The position numbers and the translations under genes are program-made. The notes beneath the pieces are model-generated. The model was given only the letters and a program-made list of their open reading frames with translations. It ran no database searches and was not told where the DNA came from. DNA of 62,573 nt from Chloroflexia bacterium (GTDB lineage Bacteria; Chloroflexota; Chloroflexia; Thermobaculales; Thermobaculaceae), in contig JAUJMR010000001.1 in NCBI GenBank assembly GCA_030446765.1, positions 515,271-577,843 of the forward strand, written 5' to 3'. The number at the start of each line of letters is the position of its first letter. The stretch's first letter is position 1. Shown here piece by piece: positions 56,368 to 62,573 of the stretch.

Positions 56368-56396
56368 AGTATAGTGCAACTTGCACAATGGCGCAA
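56368..56396 (-). promoter_or_regulatory. Putative leaderless promoter and operator of pucR
   Basis: TTGCGC (56396-56391), 17-bp spacer, TATACT (56373-56368) on the minus strand, only 7 bp before the ATG, so the mRNA would have almost no leader. The spacer contains a perfect dyad, GTGCAA-N-TTGCAC (56374-56386), touching the -10 box: a plausible repressor site, perhaps autoregulatory. Confidence 0.6.
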
Positions 56397-56635
56397 CAGG
56401 CTCGCCCGCCTACGCTGCTAGGCTGGTCGCTGTAACGTAGGATCGCCACGCCGTACCACGGGCATGGTGGCGCTGCCTTCTCGACGATTGCCGTCCAGCA
56501 TCGACCGTCCTCCGCCATTTCCAACAGGACTGTAACGGACCCCCGGCTCACAGTCATCCGTCTGTCAGCGAACAAAAGCATAATGAGCATGGGCGGCCGT
56601 ATCTGGGTGCTGGGATGCAGCGCGAGGGGATGACA

Positions 56636-57161
56636 ATGAATCTGGACTTTGAAGAGGATGAATCCGAGCCTGGAAGTGGATGGTCGCTTAGCAACCTCCT
56701 GTTTGGGCTCGTAGGACTCGTGGTGTTGATCGCAGTGCCGATCACCGTTCCGAAGTGCCAGCCCCGACCCCATCGCGTGGATCCGCGGTGAAAGCTCGTT
56801 TTGCACCACCAGTGGCGTCAGCTCCCACAGTCAGCGGAGCGGACACATCACGCGCCAATACCATGGCGCCGGCGCCCTCAGCGGCCTCGATGAGATCGAG
56901 GTTTACGCCCTCAAAGGTGAGCGGATCGACTTCACGTACAGCGCCACCATCAGCCGGGGTGCGATTAAGCTTGAATTGAAAGAGAAGCAGACCTTCGGCA
57001 GCGTGCGCGCCGGCCCGAGCGCATGGTCTTCCGGGTATATGGAGCGAAGCGGCAGGGAGACGTCTAGTGTCACCGCAAGCCGCATGGATGTCTACTACTT
57101 CGTAATCCAGCCTGCGTCGTCTGCCGAGGGCAGCATAGACCTGTCCTGGGAGGTCAACTAA
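56636..57161 (+). CDS. Hypothetical single-pass membrane-anchored extracytoplasmic protein, one frameshift
   Basis: I do not recognise this protein. The first fragment (MNLDFEEDESEPGSGWSL) is acidic and leads into one membrane helix (LLFGLVGLVVLIAVPITV). One extra base near 56752 then shifts the frame. The continuation is a polar, probably beta-rich domain of about 130 residues (GLDEIEVYALKGERIDFTYSA to SSAEGSIDLSWEVN, stop 57159-57161). AGGGGA lies about 6 nt before the ATG. With the frame corrected it is about 174 residues, N-terminus inside and domain outside. It stands alone between pucR and the MocA gene. Confidence 0.6.
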
Positions 57162-57214
57162 GTCCAGCCACTTCAGTTTTGACTCCGAGACGGACCGATC
57201 AGGATGGCTTGCTA

Positions 57215-57246
57215 CACGGCCAATGCGGTGCTCGCCGTGTTATACT
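57215..57246 (+). promoter_or_regulatory. Possible promoter and inverted repeat before the MocA-type gene
   Basis: TATACT (57241-57246) is a good -10 candidate about 70 bp before the ATG. An inverted repeat CACGGC (57215-57220) and GCCGTG (57234-57239) ends one base before it, in operator position. No clear -35. Confidence 0.4.
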
Positions 57247-57316
57247 GGCCGCCGACTAGCTGCCATGAACGGCGAAAGTCCCAGGACGGTCTTCCGCTTG
57301 CAAGCGAGAAGGAGCG

Positions 57317-58561
57317 ATGATGCCAGGCAACCCGATCAGCCCGCTGCGCGTCGGGATCATCGGTAGCGGCTTCATCGCGCACTTCCATCTACAAGGGTTC
57401 CTTGGCGTCCGCCACGTGGAGATTCGCGGGGTATGCAGCCCGACGGCCGCCAACCGCGATGCACTCGCACGAGCGGCGAACGAAGCGGGGCTGGGACCCT
57501 GCCGTGCATACAGCACCGTCGAGGATATGCTGGCGTCAGGTGACGTCGACGCCGTTTGGATCCTCGCCCCGAACGACACGCGCCTGCAGCATATGAGAGC
57601 GATCCACGCCGTGGTCCATGAGCGCAGATCCACCCTGCTGGGTGTGGCGTGCGAGAAACCACTGGCGCGCAATGTTGCCGAGGCTCGGGAGATGTTGTAC
57701 CTAGCCGAGGAAGCGGGGCTTAACCACGGGTATCTAGAGAACCAGGTCTTTGCACCTGCCGTGCAGCGAGGCAAAGAGATCGTGTGGCGGCGGGCAGTGC
57801 CGAGCGGCGGACGCCCCTATCTGGCGCGCGCGGCCGAGGAGCATAGCGGGCCGCACAAGCCCTGGTTCTGGCAGGGCGAGACGCAGGGCGGTGGGGTGCT
57901 GCTCGACATGATGTGCCACAGCGTGGAGGTGGCCCGGTACCTGCTCACTGAGCCGGGCGCACCACGCGACAGCCTGCGCCCGGTGAGTGCGAACGCCACC
58001 GTCGCGCACCTCAAGTGGACCCGCCCCGTGTACGCGGAGCGCCTCCGACAGACAATGGGCGATGCCGTGGATTACTCGCGCCATCCGGCGGAGGACTTCG
58101 CTCGTGGCACGGTGCTGCTGGAAGATGAGCAGGGCAATACGGTCGTGATCGAGACGACAACCTCATGGGCATACGTTGGCGCGGGGCTCCGAATCCAGCT
58201 GGAAGTGCTCGGCGCGGAATACGCGATGGAGTTCAGCAGCTTGAACGCCGGATTGAAGGTCTTTCTATCGCGAAACGTCGGTGGCGGCGAGGGTGAGGAC
58301 CTGGTGGAGAAGCAGAACGCCGAGCACGGACTGATGCCCGTCATCGACGACGAAGCCGCGCTGTATGGCTACACCAACGAGAACCGCCACATGGTCGAGG
58401 CGTTCCGCAATCGGGAGCGGCCAATGGAAACGTTCCACGACGGCGTCGCCGTGGTGGAGATGCTGATGGCCCTCTACCGGTCCGCGGAGACCGGCAGCAC
58501 CGTCCGCCTGCCCGCGGACGACCTCGAGACCTACATCCCCGTCCCCGCCCGCCCCGCGTGA
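57317..58561 (+). CDS. Gfo/Idh/MocA-family oxidoreductase
   Basis: A 414-residue NAD(P)-dependent dehydrogenase. The Rossmann motif is GIIGSGFIAHFHLQG, the cofactor-binding EKP motif is CEKPLARNVAEAREM, and a C-terminal alpha/beta substrate domain contains GGGVLLDMMCHSVEVARYLL (catalytic Asp and His). GAAGGAG lies a few nt before the ATG. It probably oxidises a sugar, inositol or sugar acid. It may share a transcript with the lactate-type permease 92 bp downstream; the substrate is unknown. Confidence 0.88.
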   Translation: MMPGNPISPLRVGIIGSGFIAHFHLQGFLGVRHVEIRGVCSPTAANRDALARAANEAGLGPCRAYSTVEDMLASGDVDAVWILAPNDTRLQHMRAIHAVVHERRSTLLGVACEKPLARNVAEAREMLYLAEEAGLNHGYLENQVFAPAVQRGKEIVWRRAVPSGGRPYLARAAEEHSGPHKPWFWQGETQGGGVLLDMMCHSVEVARYLLTEPGAPRDSLRPVSANATVAHLKWTRPVYAERLRQTMGDAVDYSRHPAEDFARGTVLLEDEQGNTVVIETTTSWAYVGAGLRIQLEVLGAEYAMEFSSLNAGLKVFLSRNVGGGEGEDLVEKQNAEHGLMPVIDDEAALYGYTNENRHMVEAFRNRERPMETFHDGVAVVEMLMALYRSAETGSTVRLPADDLETYIPVPARPA

Positions 58562-58652
58562 CGCCGCTCGTGCGCACCGGAACGCAGATTACGCCCGCCG
58601 CGGTTGGCGTCGAACTCCATCGCCTCCCCGCACGTCCGGACGCACGTCTTCT

Positions 58653-60203
58653 ATGACGATCCTCCGGTTCCTTGTCGCGATTGCCCCGGTGCTAGCGCTC
58701 TTAGGTGGCATCCTGGTGCTCCGGTGGCGCGCGTATCGCGCAGCAGCGCTTGCATGGCTCGTCGCGGTAGCCGGCGCCGCGACGGTGTACGGAGCGGGAC
58801 CGGTACTGATCACCTCCGCCAGTGCGAAAGGTCTGAGCCTGACGCTACTCGTCATGCTCATTGTCTGGTCCGCCGTGTTTCTCTATACGCTCGCCGCCGA
58901 CCTGGGCGCCGTGGACAGCATTGCGCGCCGTATCCTCGATAGCTCCGGCGACCCGCTAGTACTTGGCCTCCTGCTCGCGTGGACGTTCTCCGGCTTCATG
59001 CAAGGCATCGCCGGCTTTGGGGTGCCGGTGGCCATCGTCGCGCCGCTGATGGTGCTCGCGGGTCACTCGCCGGTGCGCAGCATCGCGGCGGTCATGATCG
59101 GTCACTCCTGGGCGATCACGTTCGGCTCGATGGGCTCCTCGTTTTTCGCGGTCCAGTTGGTAACGGGCGTGGACGGCGCCGCACTCGGGCCACCGCTCGC
59201 ACTGCTCTTCATCCTGCCGATCTTCTTCACGGGCCTCAGCGCCGCGCACATCGTCGCGGGCTGGGGCGGGGTGCGCCGGGCGCTGCCCCTCGTAGTGGCG
59301 GCATCCGGACTGATGGGCTCGCTGATGTGGGCGCTGAACCTGATTGGCGCCGCGCCAGTATCTAGCATGCTACCGGGATTGTTGGGCTCGCTCTTCCTAT
59401 GGCTTGTGGGCCGTAGCCGCACCACGACTACTACCATTGCGCGCATTGATCAGGTAACGCCGCGCCTCTCCTTCGGCTGGGCCTTTCTACCGTATGGGCT
59501 GCTGACGCTGCTTTCGCTGCTCGCCCAGGTACCGGCCATCAAAGATGCGGCTGCTGGCGCCAGCTTCGCCCTCGGCTACCCGGGTCTGCGGACCGCGCAA
59601 GGTTTCGCGGTGCCGGCACAGGAAGCGTACGCTCCGATCCGCCTGATCGGCCACCCCGCGCCGCTGCTGCTGCTCAGCACCTTGCTCACCTATCTGCTCT
59701 ACCGCCGGCGCGGACTCTGGCAGCCGGGTGCAGTGGGCCGCGCGCGGCGGGCGACTGTCCGACAGTCCACGGGCACCACGGTCGGTGTGGCGCTGATGGT
59801 GATGATGGCACTCGTGGTCGCGGACTCCGGGATGGCCGCGGTGCTTGCCGACGCCGCTGAGGAACTGGGTGGGCCGGTGTACCTGGTCGCCTCGCCGTTC
59901 ATTGGGCTGCTTGGCGCATTCGTGACTGGCAGCAACACGAACTCCAACGTGATGTTCGGCCCCCTGCAACTATTCGCGTCCCAGGCGCTCGCGCTATCAA
60001 CGCTGACCATCGCCGCGGCTCAGACGCTCGGGGGCTCCATCGGTTCCGGCGTCGCGCCCGACAAGGCCCTGATCGGAACCTCCGTGCTCGGCGGCGACGT
60101 CCGGGAGGCGGAGGTTATGCGCCGTGCTCTGCCCTATGGCCTGCTCGGCGTCCTGCTCATCGGGCTCGAAGTGCTTGCCGTCAGCCTGCTGGGATTCCGG
60201 TGA
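58653..60203 (+). CDS. LctP-family L-lactate permease
   Basis: A 516-residue protein with about 13 membrane helices. LctP family features are AWTFSGFMQGIAGFGVPVAIVAPLMVLAG, IGHSWAITFGSMGSSFFAVQLVTG and, near the end, GSNTNSNVMFGPLQLFASQALAL. The family imports lactate or glycolate with protons. No lactate dehydrogenase gene is close. The ATG has no evident ribosome site. Its stop overlaps the start of a small membrane protein gene (GTGA). Confidence 0.87.
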   Translation: MTILRFLVAIAPVLALLGGILVLRWRAYRAAALAWLVAVAGAATVYGAGPVLITSASAKGLSLTLLVMLIVWSAVFLYTLAADLGAVDSIARRILDSSGDPLVLGLLLAWTFSGFMQGIAGFGVPVAIVAPLMVLAGHSPVRSIAAVMIGHSWAITFGSMGSSFFAVQLVTGVDGAALGPPLALLFILPIFFTGLSAAHIVAGWGGVRRALPLVVAASGLMGSLMWALNLIGAAPVSSMLPGLLGSLFLWLVGRSRTTTTTIARIDQVTPRLSFGWAFLPYGLLTLLSLLAQVPAIKDAAAGASFALGYPGLRTAQGFAVPAQEAYAPIRLIGHPAPLLLLSTLLTYLLYRRRGLWQPGAVGRARRATVRQSTGTTVGVALMVMMALVVADSGMAAVLADAAEELGGPVYLVASPFIGLLGAFVTGSNTNSNVMFGPLQLFASQALALSTLTIAAAQTLGGSIGSGVAPDKALIGTSVLGGDVREAEVMRRALPYGLLGVLLIGLEVLAVSLLGFR

Positions 60204-60355
60204 AGCTGCGCCTTTCCCTCTTCGCCGTAATGATTGCCCTGCCGCTGCTGTACATCAGTGGGGCCCGCTTACAGGACGGGCAGCTAAGCACAGGGGCACT
60301 CATCTTCGTCGCCGTCCTCTGCCTCTGGCTGCTGGCACCGGAGCGGAACCGCTAG
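60200..60355 (+). CDS. Small two-helix membrane protein coupled to the lactate permease
   Basis: A 51-residue frame, start GTG overlapping the permease stop by 4 nt (GTGA), stop TAG at 60353-60355. It has two hydrophobic segments (LFAVMIALPLLYISG and ALIFVAVLCLWLLAP) separated by a short polar loop (RLQDGQLSTG), and ends in charged ERNR. Coupling and composition suggest an accessory subunit or stabiliser of the permease. I recognise no family, and the function is inference. Confidence 0.6.
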   Translation: MKLRLSLFAVMIALPLLYISGARLQDGQLSTGALIFVAVLCLWLLAPERNR

Positions 60356-60359
60356 CACA

Positions 60360-60779
60360 TGAGGCGGCGCACCCCTTTCACATCTCCTCCCATCGATCCT
60401 GGGTCAGAGCCTCGTCCGTCACGATCATAGGTAAAGGCGGGTTCGATTGGACACTGAGCTGCGGGCTACGCACGACCTGCCGCTCTCCTCCTTCGACGTC
60501 CTGTTTCAGCTCGCGCTCGCGCCCATGGGCAGGCTGCGCCTCTCGGAGCTCGGCGACAAGCTGCTGATCACCCTCAGCGGCATCTCGCGGCTGGTCGACC
60601 GGCTGGAGCGCGTGGGGCTTGTCCGGCGGGAGACCGATCCCGAGGACCGGCGCAGCTACTATGCGATGCTGACGGTTGAGGGAGAAGCGCGGCTGTGCCG
60701 TGCCCAACCCACGCACGTGGCCAGGGTGTGGTCCCCTACTCCACCACGCGCACCGGCACCCATCCCCGCACGCCGTTGA
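60360..60779 (+). pseudogene. MarR-family regulator, frameshifted and 3'-truncated
   Basis: The core is a clear MarR winged helix: TELRATHDLPLSSFDVLFQLALAP, LSELGDKLLITLSGISRLVDRLERVGLVRRE and DRRSYYAMLTVEGEARL. The N-terminal helix (HRSWVRASSVTI) is in another frame, so an indel lies between it and the core (near 60440). The frame then runs 44 bp into the 3' end of the convergent pabBC gene, ending in nonsense (PTPPRAPAPIP) without the normal C-terminal dimer helices. It looks truncated at its 3' end. Confidence 0.65.
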
Positions 60780-62475
60780 TCAGCCACAGGCGAGACGCCT
60801 GGTCAAGATCCTTCTCGTGCAGGATGCCCTCGATGATCCGGCCCGATTCCAGCAGTTCGGAACGGAGCGTGCCGGCGAGCAGGCCGCACCCGCGCGGCGG
60901 CGTCAGGAGCACGCCGCCGATCTCTGCTACGAGGTTGCCTGTGGTGAACTCCGTGAGCTCGCCCGCCTCGTTGCGCAGCAGCACGTCATATACATCCGGT
61001 CGCCGCGCTCGCCACCGCTCATACGTGCTCCGGTGCGTCGTCTTGTGGTACAGGAAGCGGTCCCGGCGGCATACGGGCTCCGCCGCGAGCGCGACGGGCA
61101 GGGCACCCTCCGGCAGCGACTGCAACGGCTCGGCCTCAACACGCACGGCGGCATCCTCGCCGACAAGGACGCGCACCCGCCACGCACCACGCGAGCGCTC
61201 CTGAGCGCAGCGCTCCAGGGCGAGGCGCGTATCTCGCTCATCGGCGGGCACGCCAAGGTGGCGCGCGGAGGACAGCAGTCGGTCCAGGTGCCGCTCCAGG
61301 AGCACGTACTTTCCTCGCTCAAGCTTCAGCGTCTCCAGCAGCGAGAAGGCTGGCCACTCCTCGGCGAGCACCGCTGCCTTGGCGCACACCTCCGCGTATT
61401 CAGCGTCAGCTTCGGAGTCCCATGTCACCCCGGCACCCGCGCCGTACTCGGCGAGTCCCTTGACCGTGTCTACCACGGCCGTGCGGATGGGCACGCTGAA
61501 CACCGCTTGGCCCGCCGGTCCGGCATACCCGACCGCGCCGCAGTATACCCCGCGCGGCGAATCCTCCAGCGCGGCAATCAGCCGCATGGTGCTGGACTTG
61601 GGCGCGCCGGTCACCGAGCCGCACGGGAAGAGCGCGCCGAACAGTTCCTCCAGGGTCACGCGGGTATCGAGATCCGCGGTGATCGTCGAGGTCATCTGGA
61701 GTACCGTGGGGTAGCGCTCCAGCGTGAAGAGTTCCGGTACCCGTACGGAGCCGACGCGGGCCACCCGGCCGAGGTCGTTACGCAGGAGATCCACGATCAT
61801 CAGGTTCTCGGCGCGCTCCTTTGGTGATGCCAGCAGCTGCTCCGCCTGCATGGCGTCCTCCTCCTCCCAGCGGCCGCGGGGCGCGGTGCCCTTCATCGGC
61901 CGTGCGGTGATCCGCCCGCCGTCCGTGCGGAAGAACAACTCAGGTGACGCGCTCACGATCTTATAGCGCCCTAGATCCATGTAGGCACAGTATGCGGAGC
62001 GCTGCGCTCGTCGGAGGAGCCCGTAGAAAGCGAGGGGGTCGCCGGAGAAGACGGCGCGGAAACGGAGCGAGAGGTTCGCCTGGTACGTCTCGCCCCGCGC
62101 GATCGCCTCCCGCACCGCCGCGACGCCGCGCGCCCACGCAGTCGGCCCCATCGATGGGCGCCACTCCGCGACGCGGAACTTGCCACCTTCTGGGAGGGGA
62201 GCGGACGACGGCGCCGCGAACACACCGAGCCAGACGAGGGGCATCGCCATCGACTCCTGGGTCTGCAGCACGGGATCCAGGCCGGTCGCCGCCTCGTACG
62301 CCACGTACCCCGCCACCCAGCAGCCCGCCAGCCGCGCCGCCTCAGCCTCGCGGAGCGCTGGCCGCACGTGCTCGGGGTCGTGCGCCGAGATCACGTGGAG
62401 CGGGTCGGCAAAGCGGAGCGGAGAGAGGCATCCATCAGCGCCCGGGAACTCGAAGAGCAGGAAGGGGTCGGACAT
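60736..62475 (-). CDS. pabB: PabB-PabC fusion: aminodeoxychorismate synthase component I plus 4-amino-4-deoxychorismate lyase
   Basis: A 579-residue fusion in the folate (p-aminobenzoate) pathway. Residues 1-330 are PabB: GETYQANLSLRFRA, the chorismate-binding SASPELFFR, RPMKGTAPRGR, LMIVDLLRNDLGRV and LFPCGSVTGAPK. The C-terminal 230 residues are a class-IV PLP enzyme (PabC): HKTTHRSTYERWRA with the PLP-binding Lys, NEAGELTEFTTGNL and LTPPRGCGLLAGTLR. The glutamine amidotransferase partner PabA is not in the window. It is the last gene; the 98 bp beyond it hold nothing recognisable. Confidence 0.93.
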   Translation of the reverse strand: MSDPFLLFEFPGADGCLSPLRFADPLHVISAHDPEHVRPALREAEAARLAGCWVAGYVAYEAATGLDPVLQTQESMAMPLVWLGVFAAPSSAPLPEGGKFRVAEWRPSMGPTAWARGVAAVREAIARGETYQANLSLRFRAVFSGDPLAFYGLLRRAQRSAYCAYMDLGRYKIVSASPELFFRTDGGRITARPMKGTAPRGRWEEEDAMQAEQLLASPKERAENLMIVDLLRNDLGRVARVGSVRVPELFTLERYPTVLQMTSTITADLDTRVTLEELFGALFPCGSVTGAPKSSTMRLIAALEDSPRGVYCGAVGYAGPAGQAVFSVPIRTAVVDTVKGLAEYGAGAGVTWDSEADAEYAEVCAKAAVLAEEWPAFSLLETLKLERGKYVLLERHLDRLLSSARHLGVPADERDTRLALERCAQERSRGAWRVRVLVGEDAAVRVEAEPLQSLPEGALPVALAAEPVCRRDRFLYHKTTHRSTYERWRARRPDVYDVLLRNEAGELTEFTTGNLVAEIGGVLLTPPRGCGLLAGTLRSELLESGRIIEGILHEKDLDQASRLWLINGVRGWVPVRVVE

Positions 62476-62573
62476 AGCACCGTTATACCACCTGGGCGCT
62501 CGCGATCATCGGGCGTAGGGCTCGCCTCACACGCCGGCACCGTTCGCGAGTAGCCGCCACAGACCCCTATTGG

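Overview
This is a GC-rich bacterial chromosome segment that reads as ordinary core genome with a few accessory touches. I infer a Chloroflexota-type organism (Thermomicrobia/Sphaerobacter-like or an uncultured relative). The inference rests on gene style: System II cytochrome c biogenesis, a complete 14-subunit complex I operon, an LCP envelope ligase, PucR beside glnA, an IS982-like transposase, frequent GTG/TTG starts and no outer-membrane genes. No rRNA gene settles the question, and I found no tRNA or CRISPR.

Layout. 0-6.5 kb: the 3' part of an FtsX-type permease, a rhodanese, two tandem HtrA/DegP proteases without signal peptides, and a NarL-like regulator with a degenerate receiver. 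6.5-16.4 kb: a luciferase-like oxidoreductase, a YjbQ protein, a sucrose-phosphate-synthase-like glycosyltransferase fused to a PfkB domain and followed by a second PfkB kinase, two small membrane-protein families (DUF4395, DUF1360), an rRNA methyltransferase, a sugar isomerase and a Zn-dehydrogenase. 16.4-31.5 kb: nuoA to nuoN in canonical order on the minus strand, with divergent HIT and MidA/NDUFAF7-like genes beyond it. 33.4-39.8 kb: a PHP phosphatase, NAD synthetase, and a ResB-CcsA-TlpA-TPR cytochrome c cassette. 39.8-47.8 kb: the phosphate block pstSCAB-phoU, a PhoR/PhoP-type two-component pair and an LCP gene, with an 11-bp-period TTAA repeat (Pho-box-like) before pstS. 48.2-51 kb: an orphan OmpR regulator divergent from dnaX-ybaB. 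51-57 kb: a neutral zinc metallopeptidase, an IS982-like element abutting the glnA stop codon, glnA, pucR and an anchored secreted protein. 57.3-62.5 kb: a Gfo/Idh/MocA oxidoreductase, a lactate permease with a coupled 51-residue membrane protein, a truncated MarR and a PabB-PabC fusion.

Sequence quality. About a dozen genes carry frameshifts, many of them small (1-2 nt), including genes that should be functional (nuoD, pstB, glnA). Several can be repaired by one homopolymer or dinucleotide change. I therefore treat most as possible consensus errors, and list broken genes as one CDS spanning all fragments. Two tandem duplications of 54-55 bp inside genes may be real mutations.

Most interesting signals: a three-copy dispersed palindromic intergenic element; a NuoF whose N-terminal ferredoxin-like domain has lost all four cysteines; a glycosyltransferase-PfkB fusion with an altered kinase motif next to a canonical copy; a putative leaderless pucR promoter with a perfect dyad; the Pho-box-like repeat; and an IS end that supplies the glnA stop codon.
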